A stretch of 15,974 bases of DNA, from positions 1-15,974 of the forward strand of contig JAFGOB010000047.1 of assembly GCA_016926695.1 (NCBI GenBank), in the 5' to 3' direction. This document shows positions 7,762 through 15,166 of this stretch, one piece after another. The position numbers and the translations under genes were made by a program. Numbering within the stretch: the first letter of the stretch is position 1; each line of letters starts with the position of its first letter. The DNA is from Dehalococcoidales bacterium (GTDB lineage: Bacteria; Chloroflexota; Dehalococcoidia; Dehalococcoidales; UBA3254). The notes below the pieces were generated by a model that saw nothing but the letters and a program-made list of their open reading frames with translations, ran no database searches and had not been told where the DNA came from.

Positions 7762-9369
7762 ATGTCAACCAGCACATCATCATCCGCATCTCCCGGATCG
7801 CTTTCACACCGGCAGGTCTTCTGGACCATGGTTGGCGTTGCGCTGGCTATGCTGCTCAGCGCCCTCGACCAGACCATCGTAAGTACAGCCATGCCTCGTA
7901 TTATCGCCGACCTGGGAGGATTCAGCCAGTATGCCTGGGTCACTTCCATATACATGATCACCTCGGCTATCACTGTGCCGGTGGTGGGAAAACTCTCGGA
8001 TATGTACGGCCGCAAGATATTTTACCTGCTTGGGATATTTATTTTTGTGGCTTTTTCAATCTTCTGCGGGTTCAGCCAGAACATGACCCAACTGATAGTC
8101 TTCCGGGGCATACAGGGGATCGGCGGCGGAATCCTGATGACCCTTTCTTTCACCGTGATCGCCGATCTTTTTCCTCCCAAGGAACGGGGCAAGTACCAGG
8201 GTGTATTGACGGCGGTCTTCAGTTTGGCCTCGGTAGTCGGTCCCACCACCGGTGGATTTTTAACCGACAATATCTCCTGGCACTGGGTCTTTTTCATCAA
8301 CGGGCCTCTGGGCTTGCTGGTGCTCCTGATATTCGTGAAATATTTTCCCCGTTTCAGGGTGGACAGCCTGAAACATTCTATCGACTATCCCGGTGTATGC
8401 GCCCTTATTCTGACGGTGGTGCCGGCTATGCTGGCCCTGTCATGGGGCGGAGTGGAGTATTCCTGGGGATCGATCCAGATCATAGCCATGCTGGTATTCG
8501 CGGTGGTTATGCTGGGTCTTTTCCTTTTCATCGAATCGCGCAGCAAGGAGCCCATTATTCCCCTTTCCCTGTTCAGGGACCGCACAATTGCCATCGCCAA
8601 TCTGATATCCTTTGTGACCGGTATGGGCATGTTCGGGGCTATCACCTATATTCCTCTTTATCTCCAGGGAGTGCTGGGGTCTTCCGCCACCATGAGCGGC
8701 AATCTGTTAATACCCATGTCCATCGCGGTGATGATTACCGCCTTCATATCGGGACAGATACTGGCCCGTTCCGGAGGGCGTTACCGTGTCATGGGGATAA
8801 TTTCCATGTCGCTGATATGCCTGGGAATATTTCTCTTCAGCCGGTTGAATACCACCTCGACCTACTGGATGGAGGTATTGTACACGATCATCATCGGCTT
8901 CGGCATGGGTTTTTCTATTACCATCTTTACCAGTGTGATCCAAAACACGGTACCCTACAGTCTGCTGGGCGTGGCTACTTCCAGCACTACCTTTATCCGG
9001 ACATTCGGCGGGGCTATAGGTCTGGCAATTCTGGGTTCCGCCATAAACAACAGCTTTTTCAGGTCCTTTACCGCAAATGCGCCTGAAGAGGTGAAAAACG
9101 CCTTCTCAACCGAACAGTTGGCGGAAATGGCCGGCAATCCCCAGGTTTTAGTCAATCCCGCCGCGAGAGAACAACTGGAGCAGGCGCTCAGCGCCGCGGG
9201 TTCCGGCAGCCCGGTCTTCGACCAGGTAATGGAGGGACTGCGACAGGCGTTATCCTCAGCCATTTCACTGGGTTTCCTTATCGGGTTTGCCGTTCTTGTG
9301 GTCGGCCTGGCGGCGGCCTTCTTCTTGAAGGATGTTCCCTTTAAAAAAGATGACCGACCCATTGAATAG
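7762..9369 (+). CDS. DHA2-family (EmrB/QacA type) multidrug MFS transporter
   Basis: A proton-driven drug exporter in the cytoplasmic membrane with 535 residues and about 14 hydrophobic helices. Diagnostic motifs are ALDQTIVSTAMPRI in helix 1 (motif D1), GKLSDMYGRK after helix 2 (motif A), RGIQGIGGG in helix 4 (motif B) and VVGPTTGGFLTD in helix 5 (motif C, antiporter). A loop of about 60 residues between the last two helices (roughly 430-490) is also usual in DHA2. It follows the MarR gene by 21 bp, with AAGGACGGA before the ATG, and is closed by a terminator hairpin. The exported compound cannot be predicted. No EmrA-like partner is present. Confidence 0.9.
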   Translation: MSTSTSSSASPGSLSHRQVFWTMVGVALAMLLSALDQTIVSTAMPRIIADLGGFSQYAWVTSIYMITSAITVPVVGKLSDMYGRKIFYLLGIFIFVAFSIFCGFSQNMTQLIVFRGIQGIGGGILMTLSFTVIADLFPPKERGKYQGVLTAVFSLASVVGPTTGGFLTDNISWHWVFFINGPLGLLVLLIFVKYFPRFRVDSLKHSIDYPGVCALILTVVPAMLALSWGGVEYSWGSIQIIAMLVFAVVMLGLFLFIESRSKEPIIPLSLFRDRTIAIANLISFVTGMGMFGAITYIPLYLQGVLGSSATMSGNLLIPMSIAVMITAFISGQILARSGGRYRVMGIISMSLICLGIFLFSRLNTTSTYWMEVLYTIIIGFGMGFSITIFTSVIQNTVPYSLLGVATSSTTFIRTFGGAIGLAILGSAINNSFFRSFTANAPEEVKNAFSTEQLAEMAGNPQVLVNPAAREQLEQALSAAGSGSPVFDQVMEGLRQALSSAISLGFLIGFAVLVVGLAAAFFLKDVPFKKDDRPIE

Positions 9370-9370
9370 C

Positions 9371-9408
9371 CCGGCAGGCCCTGTCCCTTTACAGGACCGG
9401 CCGGTTTT
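9371..9408 (+). terminator. Rho-independent terminator after the MFS gene
   Basis: CCGGCAGGCCCTGT and ACAGGACCGGCCGG form a 14-position stem with two mismatches around a CCCTTT loop, followed by TTTT. It starts 2 bp after the MFS stop codon. Confidence 0.75.
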
Positions 9409-9460
9409 CGTGTTAGAATTCAGGTAACAGCTATCCGAATAACCGGTAAGGAGGTGGTTG

Positions 9461-9952
9461 ATGCCATCCATGGATGTGGTAAGTACGGTGGATATCCAGT
9501 CACTGGACAACGCCGTAAATAATACCAAACGTGAGATTGCCACGCGTTTTGATTTTCGAAACATCAAGACGGAGCTTACTCTCGATCGCAAGGATAAGAC
9601 CGTTCATATTCTCAGCGGGGATGAGTGGAAGGTCAAGACGGTCGTGGATATCCTCACAGGACAGTGTATACGCCAGAAGGTGGACCCTAAAAGCCTGCAA
9701 AACGGGAAAATCGAGACCGTCTCAACCACCGTGGCCAGAATGGATATCAAGGTCAATGAGGGCATTTCCAAAGAAGCCGCGCAGAAAATGGTCAAATTCA
9801 TCAAGAGTCTCAAGATAAAGGTACAGCCCGCTATTATGGATGACAAGGTCAGGGTCACGGGCAAACAAATCGATGACCTTCAACAGATCATGCAGCTCCT
9901 TAAAGAGCAGGACTACGGCGTCCCTCTCCAGTTTGTCAATTATAAAAGCTGA
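9461..9952 (+). CDS. yajQ: YajQ family nucleotide-binding protein
   Basis: A 163-residue soluble protein of the YajQ (DUF520) family. Members bind nucleotides or RNA, and some are reported as cyclic-di-GMP-binding effectors. The family hallmarks are clear: an N-terminal MPSMDVVSTVDIQSLDNAVN, then REIATRFDFRN, followed by repeated alpha/beta units and the ending DYGVPLQFVNYKS. Length matches the usual 160-165. ATG 9461 is preferred over TTG 9458 because AGGAGGT sits 5 bp before it and MPS is the standard N-terminus. It is separated from the exporter by a terminator, so it is probably transcribed independently. The following AraC gene starts about 105 bp later. Confidence 0.9.
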   Translation: MPSMDVVSTVDIQSLDNAVNNTKREIATRFDFRNIKTELTLDRKDKTVHILSGDEWKVKTVVDILTGQCIRQKVDPKSLQNGKIETVSTTVARMDIKVNEGISKEAAQKMVKFIKSLKIKVQPAIMDDKVRVTGKQIDDLQQIMQLLKEQDYGVPLQFVNYKS

Positions 9953-10057
9953 CAGCTTCCGCATGCCTGCGGCAACTCACCCTGCCACACACGGCAGAAA
10001 AAGTCGGGACGGCTTATTGTGCTGCTGTTATAGTGGACATAAAGGAGATGCGGAAAG

Positions 10058-10969
10058 ATGGAATGGCCGGAAAGATTCAATGCGGCGATAGAACATATCG
10101 AACAGCACCTGGAAGATGAGATCGATTATAACGCGGCGGCAAAAATAGCCTGTTTTTCCCTGTTTCATTTCCAGCGGATATTTCACGTGGTCAACGGTAT
10201 GACGCTGGCCGACTACGTCCGGCGCAGGAGAATGACCCTGGCTGCCAGGGACCTCTCTTACGGGAACGCGAAAATTATCGATATCGCTCTCAAATACGGC
10301 TATGATTCGCCGGATGCCTTCTCCCGGGCCTTCCGCAGGGTAAACGGAGTGACTCCCCAGGCGGCGCGCGAGCCGGGAGTGACGCTGGTAGCCTATCCGC
10401 GTATCTCTTTTCAGATTGTTTTGAAAGGAGGCGACAACATGGACTACCGTATTGTTGAAAAACCGGCGTTCGAGGTGGTATGCAGGTCAAGGCGGTTCAC
10501 CACTATAAACGGGGAGAACTTCATCAAGGTGCCGCAGTTCTGGGATGAATTTTGTGAAGACAGGAAAGGGAATGAGGCGCTGATGGCCTACTCCGGGTGC
10601 AAACCGGGGCAGGTGACGGGAGGGGTGGAACTGGGTATTTGCTGGATACCCGAAGATGCGGTGACCAGGGAAGAGTTCACCTATGGCATCGGGGTGGAGA
10701 AGGAGCAAGGCCCTGTTCCCGCTGGATTCGAGACTAAAGACATACCGGCGGCTACCTGGGCGGTGTTCAGTGCAAAAGGTTCACTGCGTCCGTCCCCTGC
10801 CGCTATTCAGGATGTAACGAAGCGTATTTTCAGCGAATGGTTCCCTTCCACCGGCTTTGAACATGCGCCGCAGCCGGAGCTTGAGGTCTATCTGCCGGGC
10901 GATATTACCAGTCCCGACTATGTTACTCAGATCTGGATTCCCATAATAACCAAAAAGAAACAGGAATAG
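10058..10969 (+). CDS. AraC-family regulator with GyrI-like effector-binding domain
   Basis: A 303-residue protein with two parts. Residues 1-108 hold the double helix-turn-helix of AraC/XylS: DYNAAAKIACFSLFHFQRIF, then IIDIALKYGYDSPDAFSRAF and RRVNGVTPQAAR. Residues 128-300 form a GyrI-like/AraC effector-binding domain, MDYRIVEKPAFEVVCRSRRF through LEVYLPGD and YVTQIWIPI, which in relatives binds hydrophobic or drug-like ligands. This order is like Rob or the TipA group. An AAGGAG site precedes the ATG. A second, stronger site AAAGGAGG (10424-10431) lies 7 bp before the in-frame ATG 10439 (Met128), exactly at the domain border, so a separate sensor protein may also be made. The neighbouring exporter is a possible target, though only by proximity. 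Confidence 0.88.
   Translation: MEWPERFNAAIEHIEQHLEDEIDYNAAAKIACFSLFHFQRIFHVVNGMTLADYVRRRRMTLAARDLSYGNAKIIDIALKYGYDSPDAFSRAFRRVNGVTPQAAREPGVTLVAYPRISFQIVLKGGDNMDYRIVEKPAFEVVCRSRRFTTINGENFIKVPQFWDEFCEDRKGNEALMAYSGCKPGQVTGGVELGICWIPEDAVTREEFTYGIGVEKEQGPVPAGFETKDIPAATWAVFSAKGSLRPSPAAIQDVTKRIFSEWFPSTGFEHAPQPELEVYLPGDITSPDYVTQIWIPIITKKKQE
10424..10441 (+). promoter_or_regulatory. Strong internal ribosome binding site and start codon within the AraC gene
   Basis: AAAGGAGG, then 7 bp, then ATG in the same frame (codon 128). It would yield a free 176-residue GyrI-like domain beginning MDYRIVEKP, which is how stand-alone GyrI-like proteins commonly begin. The match is better than that of the gene's own start. 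Confidence 0.55.
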
Positions 10970-10975
10970 ATGCTG

Positions 10976-11025
10976 AAAAAGCCGGAGGGAGCTGGATGAC
11001 TTGATACTCCCCCCTCCGGCTTTTT
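10976..11025. terminator. Bidirectional rho-independent terminator
   Basis: AAAAAGCCGGAGGG (10976-10989) and CCCTCCGGCTTTTT (11012-11025) form a perfect 14-bp stem including the A/T tails, with a 22-nt loop. It ends the AraC gene on the plus strand and the DUF362 gene on the minus strand. Confidence 0.9.
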
Positions 11026-11040
11026 CCCGGTCTTTATATC

Positions 11041-12366
11041 CTATTTATGCGGATGACGCGGATTTTCCATCTTTTCAGTGGTGCGTCCGAAAGAAGCGGT
11101 GTCGATACCCTTGAGCGGGTGGTTTTGAGCATACATGCCCTTGAGTTTTTTAGCCCTGACCTCGGGATAAAAGCGTGCGATTGCAGCCTGGCTGCGGTCG
11201 AGAGGGACTTCTTCGAGGTAGTATTCGGATGAACCCAGCCCGTTCTCAACGCCGCCGTATATCTGCTCTTCGACGTCCTTGTCCTTGATGATATTCAGCT
11301 TCTTTGAGCCGGGGGCCAGTGCGTTGAAGTCCTCGGCCTCGGAGTTAAGCAGTCCCGGCGCTTCATTCATCAGGTCTATGCAGGCCTTGTCCACCGCCAC
11401 CGGATCGGCGGAAGCCAGGATTCCCAGGCCGTTTACTAGTGGAGTATCCGTCCAGCCGTAGCAGTCGCAGCAGGGTGTAATATCGATGGCGAAATTCATA
11501 AAGAAGGCCTTGTCGGGCCCCTTGGTCAGCAAGGCCGCCAGGGCTGAGTCGGCGATGCGGCGTCCCAGTGCCGGGAGGTAATCGAAGCGCTTGATGGCTC
11601 CTATCCCGGCCATGTTTATGCAGAGATTGGCGCAGGCAAAACAGTAAACACAGGCGTCCAGGTCCACTTCCAGTCCCCGGCTGGTTACTTTGATGGCGTC
11701 TTCCGGACAGCAGTCTTCACAGGTCTGCCACCATTCGCATTCCCGCCCCGGGCACAGTCCCGCGTCGATAACCGGTTTGTCACCGGCCAGTGCCCCGTGC
11801 AGGTTCATCTTACCCCGCTTGCTGGCTCCTCCCACGCCGATGTTCTTCAGCGCACCCCCGAAGCCGCCGGCCGGATGGCCTTTAAAGTGGGACACCGTGA
11901 GTACGGCATCGGCATCGGCGATAGCCCGGCTGACGAACTGTTTATTCAGGTAGTTGCCCCTTCCCTGCAAATCTACCACAACATCGTCCGTTCCCAGCCA
12001 GCCGTCGGCTATTACCACCGGGCAGCCCACGGACGATTGGTTGAAACCGTTGTTATTGGCTGTTTCCAGGTGATCTATAGCCAGTGTGCGGCTTATCCAG
12101 GGATGGTAGGGCATGGTGGTGGTATCCGTCACAAAAGGCTTGCAGCCGCGCTCCTTGAGGGCGTCTACCAGTGTATGGATTATCACCGGCCTCAGGTAGC
12201 CGACATTATAGGCCTCACCCATATGGGTCTTGACCGCTACCAGGTCGCCCGGTTTCAGGTTGTCCAGCCAGCCTGAATATTCCAGGATCTGGCGTCCTTT
12301 TATCGCCATGGACTCCAGGAAACGCTTCGCCCTTGCGTCCATATACCAGACCTTTGCTTTTACCAT
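11041..12366 (-). CDS. DUF362 domain protein with ferredoxin-type iron-sulfur clusters
   Basis: A soluble protein of 441 residues with no signal peptide. The DUF362 part is recognisable from KPGDLVAVKTHMGE (38-51), DTTTMPYHPW (81-90), ADAVLTVSHFKGHPAGGFGG (152-171) and ALKNIGVGG. A ferredoxin-like insert follows with Cys205, 210, 216, 219 and 220, then CVYCFACANLC at 239-249. The second set fits a [4Fe-4S] motif, while the first has uneven spacing. Further cysteines at 299, 300 and 302 (CCDC) are followed by ASADPVAVDKACIDL, another DUF362 hallmark. A redox or electron-transfer role is likely, but the substrate is unknown. GAGAGGGG precedes the ATG and lies in what appears to be the tail of a decayed DUF4258 gene. 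It is the last gene of the dehydrogenase operon. Confidence 0.85.
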   Translation of the reverse strand: MVKAKVWYMDARAKRFLESMAIKGRQILEYSGWLDNLKPGDLVAVKTHMGEAYNVGYLRPVIIHTLVDALKERGCKPFVTDTTTMPYHPWISRTLAIDHLETANNNGFNQSSVGCPVVIADGWLGTDDVVVDLQGRGNYLNKQFVSRAIADADAVLTVSHFKGHPAGGFGGALKNIGVGGASKRGKMNLHGALAGDKPVIDAGLCPGRECEWWQTCEDCCPEDAIKVTSRGLEVDLDACVYCFACANLCINMAGIGAIKRFDYLPALGRRIADSALAALLTKGPDKAFFMNFAIDITPCCDCYGWTDTPLVNGLGILASADPVAVDKACIDLMNEAPGLLNSEAEDFNALAPGSKKLNIIKDKDVEEQIYGGVENGLGSSEYYLEEVPLDRSQAAIARFYPEVRAKKLKGMYAQNHPLKGIDTASFGRTTEKMENPRHPHK

Positions 12367-12379
12367 TATTTCCCCTCTC

Positions 12380-12534
12380 TATTATTCTATCAGATTCTTC
12401 AACAGCTACAGGCATTACCTTTTTTATTTCATAATAGCGCCCTTTCCATTCCCAGCCATTTCCACTTCTTCAGGAGTAGCCCCTCTGTCAGGCATCTGTT
12501 CCAGAGCATGACGGGAAAAATCGACTATCTTCAC
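12380..12534 (-). pseudogene. Decayed DUF4258 gene (internal deletion and frame change)
   Basis: Between the dehydrogenase and DUF362 genes the minus strand encodes 36 residues from GTG 12534 to TAA 12424, containing IVDFSRHALEQMPDRGATPE and EEVEMA, the N-terminal signature of DUF4258 (HA..qm..RGat.eeV). After a frame change, EIKKVMPVAVEESDRII (about 12430-12380) matches the usual DUF4258 C-terminal stretch. The middle of the domain, roughly 30 residues, and the final VTVY strand are missing. A good GGAGG site (12540-12544) remains, and ATGTGA at the start suggests a small TG duplication. DUF4258 proteins are RelE-like and often sit in toxin-antitoxin pairs; no partner is left here. The assignment is by eye and could be tested by profile search. 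Confidence 0.65.
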
Positions 12535-12546
12535 ATTATCCTCCGC

Positions 12547-13650
12547 CTAAAACACGATTATATTCCGCAGGGCTTCTCCTGCCAGGGTGGAGGCGATGGC
12601 TTCATTGATCTGTTCCAGTGGATAGGTATTGGAGATCAGCTCGTCTAGTTTGAGCCTGCCTCCTTTGTAGATCTCAATCAGGCGGGGCAGGTCGACCCTG
12701 GGACGGACAAATCCCATAGCGGAACCCGTCATCATCTTTCCGCCGACGAATTCGGTCGCGTCAAACTCGGTCATGGATTCAACGCCGGCATGGCCGATGA
12801 CCACCGTCATTCCGGCCATACCCACCATCATCCAGCCCTGTCGCAGGGGCCCGGTCCCCGCTACGGTAATAAAAACATAATCAGCCCCTCTGCCCAGGGT
12901 TAGCTCCCTCACCCTGGCTACGGGGTCCTTCCCGGTTTTGGCATTGACGGTATAGGTGGCGCCGAACAGCCGGGCTGCCTCTAGTTTTTTGTCCAGCACA
13001 TCCACGGCTATAATCGGGTAGGCCCCGCAGAAATAGGCGCCCTGAACGGCGTTCAGCCCCACGCCTCCGGCGCCCATGACGACCACGCTGCTGAAGGGTG
13101 TGACTTTGGCCTTGTTGGTTACCGCGCAGAAACCGGATATTACGCCGCAGGCCAGGAGCGAGGCCTGGGCCATGGGCATATCCGCCGGAATTTTGGTGAC
13201 ATGCTGCTGTCCTACGGTGGTGTACTGGGCGAATCCGGCCACTGCGCCGCCTAACTGGGTGAGGCGCTGTCCTTTCGATGTCACGTAGCGGCCGGGAGCG
13301 CCGAATGTGAAGCCCTTCTTTCTCCCCTCGCACCGGCTGGGCTGACCGAGTGTACAGAAGAAGCACTCCCCGCAGCCCACCGCCGGCAGCGTGATAATAA
13401 CCGGATCGCCGGCTTTAACATAGGTCACACCTTCACCTGTTTCTTCTACATAGCCGGCTATTTCATGTCCGCCGGCCGCCGGCAGAGGGTGGTGGCCGTG
13501 TTCTCCCTGCATGGAGTGAATATCGCTGTGGCAGATGGCGCAGCAGGCAATACGCACCATCACTTCTCCTTTTTCCGGTAGGTCCAGTTCGGCCTCTTCT
13601 ATTACCAGGGGCTTCCCGTATTCATACAGCACCGCGACTTTCGTCTTCAT
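12547..13650 (-). CDS. Zinc-dependent NAD-type alcohol dehydrogenase
   Basis: A medium-chain dehydrogenase of 367 residues that interconverts alcohols and aldehydes. Catalytic zinc ligands are Cys40 (CAICHSD), His62 (GGHE) and Cys169 (ACGVISG). The structural zinc set is Cys93, 96, 99 and 107 (CGECFFCTLGQPSRC). The Rossmann motif GAGGVGLNAVQGA begins at 193, and Asp217 (IAVD) ends the second strand, which favours NAD over NADP. The start at 13650 was chosen because GAGGAGG lies 6 bp before it; an open frame reaches 13746 but adds an unlikely basic leader. The decayed DUF4258 remnant begins 12 bp after its stop and DUF362 follows, so the three form a unit. The actual substrate is not evident. 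Confidence 0.9.
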   Translation of the reverse strand: MKTKVAVLYEYGKPLVIEEAELDLPEKGEVMVRIACCAICHSDIHSMQGEHGHHPLPAAGGHEIAGYVEETGEGVTYVKAGDPVIITLPAVGCGECFFCTLGQPSRCEGRKKGFTFGAPGRYVTSKGQRLTQLGGAVAGFAQYTTVGQQHVTKIPADMPMAQASLLACGVISGFCAVTNKAKVTPFSSVVVMGAGGVGLNAVQGAYFCGAYPIIAVDVLDKKLEAARLFGATYTVNAKTGKDPVARVRELTLGRGADYVFITVAGTGPLRQGWMMVGMAGMTVVIGHAGVESMTEFDATEFVGGKMMTGSAMGFVRPRVDLPRLIEIYKGGRLKLDELISNTYPLEQINEAIASTLAGEALRNIIVF

Positions 13651-13715
13651 TTTTTCCTCCTCTTTTTTGGTTCTAAAACGATAGATCGAGAGTATAGCTT
13701 GCATTTTCAGGCGGT

Positions 13716-13734
13716 TTACATAACAGGCATGTAA
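13716..13734. promoter_or_regulatory. Inverted repeat upstream of the dehydrogenase
   Basis: TTACAT and ATGTAA are separated by 7 bp, 66-84 bp before the dehydrogenase start and downstream of a candidate extended -10. The spacing is like that of a dimeric regulator site. No cognate regulator is identified. Confidence 0.3.
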
Positions 13735-13771
13735 TATAATTCGCAATACGAGGTAAGCAGCCGGTATTAGT

Positions 13772-13780
13772 ATTATAGCA
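13772..13780 (-). promoter_or_regulatory. Extended -10 promoter for the dehydrogenase operon
   Basis: On the minus strand TGCTATAAT is a perfect extended -10 (TGnTATAAT). A TTGACA lies only 7 bp upstream of the -10, too close to serve as the -35. Use of this promoter would give a leader of about 115 nt containing the TTACAT/ATGTAA repeat. Confidence 0.45.
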
Positions 13781-13901
13781 TGTCTGTCAACACCTTCTTT
13801 CGCCCTTGCATTTCACATCTTCGGTCCGGATTATTACAAGCCCGATCCATCAATAATATAATAATTAATGTCGTGATATCTAAATAAAAATCTGACGTTA
13901 G

Positions 13902-14028
13902 TGCAAAAAGGTCTGTTATTCAATTGTATAACCACTGTGGGTGTCATGCCGGATACCGACGCTTCCTTATCTCCCGTCGGTCAACATCCTCAGGGCGGGG
14001 TGGATTTTGATTTTAATACCTTTTTGCA
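13902..14028. repeat. 11-bp inverted repeat flanking 105 bp
   Basis: TGCAAAAAGGT (13902-13912) and ACCTTTTTGCA (14018-14028) are exact inverted repeats. A 7-bp stem hairpin (ACCGACG/CGTCGGT, 13955-13981) lies between them. This could be a small miniature-element remnant or a large stem-loop; no open frame lies within. No target-site duplication is visible. Confidence 0.4.
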
Positions 14029-14090
14029 GGACAGCCATTTGTTTACCCGTGTATAGGGGAATGGTGTAAAATAGAGAAGGTATTTCCCCT

Positions 14091-14213
14091 GGCATCTTGA
14101 TTCACGGCTATTTTGAGATAAACCTGGCTATAGTCTGGAAAATACTTACAACCGAGCTGCCGCCTCTTGCCAGACAGATACGCCAAGTACTGGAAAATGA
14201 AATAAAGAATTAG
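14091..14213 (+). pseudogene. C-terminal fragment of a HepT-like (DUF86) toxin
   Basis: Forty codons read GILIHGYFEINLAIVWKILT and then TELPPLARQIRQVLENEIKN before a TAG. HepT proteins end in a helix with RNxLVHGYF, then a stretch ending in VW, then LPxLxxQI, so the resemblance is strong. The HepT RNase motif is Rx4-6HxY; the HGY part is here but the Arg and all residues before it are missing. An in-frame TAA at 14067 and the absence of any start or ribosome site show it is a relic. The usual minimal nucleotidyltransferase antitoxin gene cannot be found in the 300 bp upstream. Confidence 0.65.
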
Positions 14214-14363
14214 GTAGCATCGAAGTTTATGACACATATAGTCCTAGGGATATTGATTAATAGTATTGACAAAGAATACCCCTTTCCTTCAATATATGTT
14301 TACCTGTAGATGAACAGACATTTCGACTTTTGCACAATGGTGAAAGGGTAGGGAGGTGGATAT

Positions 14364-14486
14364 TTGACTCTTAAGAAAAATACTGATAATCGGGATTCGA
14401 GAGAACGGCTGGACTAAGTCAGCCATGAGATCAATCGACTAAAATCAATCCTGATTTTTCAACATCAGCCGAAAAGCCAGATATAG
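14364..14486 (+). other. Interrupted small open frame, possible gene remnant
   Basis: TTG 14364 follows GGGAGGTGGA and opens 17 codons (TLKKNTDNRDSRERLD) to a TAA at 14415. In the same frame 22 more codons read VSHEINRLKSILIFQHQPKS and onward to a TAG at 14484. The charged, heptad-like composition hints at a helical coding segment broken by one stop. No family was recognised. It may be chance, because the region is AT-rich and short. Confidence 0.2.
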
Positions 14487-14539
14487 TATTGTGAGTTAAA
14501 ATGGAAATGAATGTTAAACCCGGGGAAAAACATTATATC

Positions 14540-14552
14540 CCTGATCATCAGG
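14540..14552. promoter_or_regulatory. 13-bp palindrome upstream of the lipoprotein promoter
   Basis: CCTGAT-C-ATCAGG is perfect and lies 30 bp before the -10 box. The half-site CCTGATC recurs at 14572-14578, next to the -10. This could be an operator for the lipoprotein gene. Confidence 0.3.
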
Positions 14553-14578
14553 AAAAGAAGGCGTACCAGACCCTGATC

Positions 14579-14587
14579 TGATATAAT
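14579..14587 (+). promoter_or_regulatory. Extended -10 promoter of the lipoprotein gene
   Basis: TGATATAAT is a perfect TGnTATAAT, 49 bp before the ATG at 14636. The -35 position has no clear hexamer, which is acceptable for extended -10 promoters. Confidence 0.55.
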
Positions 14588-14635
14588 ATTTACGGGAATT
14601 TGAGTAAGGTAAATTCGTCGACGGGAGGCCCCGAA

Positions 14636-15112
14636 ATGATAAAAAAGATAATTACAGCCGTGTTTATCGTGTCTTTGTTAATATTGGCGGTCGGCTGCGA
14701 TAAATTACCCGGGCAGTCAACCACAACCCCACCCGGTTCAAAGATCATCAAGTCAGTTGAGCTGGCTTCAGAATGGCAGATGAACCAGATGCAGCTTGAG
14801 ATCGAGGCAAACGAAGAATTTTCGGTATTGCTGAAACTTGAACCCGATGATGAAGCCGATGGCTTTTTTTACATGGAAGAAGGAAATGATGTTGATTTCA
14901 GTATAACCGGCAATTCACTTATCTATAAAACCAAAGCTCCAAAATCATCCGTAAAAATCACCTCAGACCGTTTTTCTTTTACCGCCAGCGAAGATGAAGG
15001 GACAACCTATACACTGCTATTTCAAAATAATAACAATAGTAAAATTACCCTCATCATGGAAATAATATTCCCGTCAACCGGTTCCATGTATGTTCCCGTC
15101 AAAACAGAGTAG
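14636..15112 (+). CDS. Small secreted lipoprotein, possibly GOLD-like beta-sandwich
   Basis: A 158-residue protein. The start at ATG 14636 has GGGAGG 7 bp before it; an in-frame TTG at 14600 lacks a site. The N-terminus MIKKIITAVFIVSLLILAVG then Cys21 is a lipoprotein signal peptide, so the protein should be anchored outside the membrane. A Pro/Thr linker precedes a domain of alternating beta strands with VELASEWQMNQMQLEI, a FTASEDEGTTYTLLFQNNNN turn and KITLIMEIIFPSTG near the end. This pattern is like GOLD-type extracellular beta-sandwiches; that fold assignment is inference and the function is unknown. Its last 82 bp, starting at codon FQNNNNS, recur at the window's right end, which indicates a tandem paralogue. 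Confidence 0.75.
   Translation: MIKKIITAVFIVSLLILAVGCDKLPGQSTTTPPGSKIIKSVELASEWQMNQMQLEIEANEEFSVLLKLEPDDEADGFFYMEEGNDVDFSITGNSLIYKTKAPKSSVKITSDRFSFTASEDEGTTYTLLFQNNNNSKITLIMEIIFPSTGSMYVPVKTE
15022..15103 (+). repeat. 82-bp direct repeat, copy 1 (lipoprotein 3' end)
   Basis: This segment and 15893-15974 align without gaps at 77 of 82 positions, 871 bp apart. The last 63 bp have one difference. Copy 1 lies inside the intact lipoprotein gene. Confidence 0.9.
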
Positions 15113-15166
15113 ACGCAGACCCGCCCGGCGCTGCGGCTCCGACAGCCAGGATGTTATCGGATATTT

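Noticed and set aside
7323..8015. 230-residue minus-strand frame across the marR and MFS starts
   Set aside because: It is a reverse-strand shadow of two clearly coding genes and has no recognisable domain.
8397..9086. 229-residue plus-strand frame inside the MFS gene
   Set aside because: Its composition is that of an out-of-frame reading of the transporter, which has clear motifs in the main frame.
12215..12415. 66-residue minus-strand frame starting MPVAVEESDRII
   Set aside because: Only its first dozen residues are meaningful, as the DUF4258 relic. The rest is an out-of-frame reading of the DUF362 start.
12547..13746. Longer dehydrogenase reading frame starting at 13746
   Set aside because: The extra 32 residues are basic and match no family. 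The ribosome site GAGGAGG and the conserved N-terminus fit the ATG at 13650.
13772..13790. TTGACA plus TATAAT on the minus strand as a standard promoter
   Set aside because: The boxes are only 7 bp apart. The TATAAT is kept only as an extended -10.
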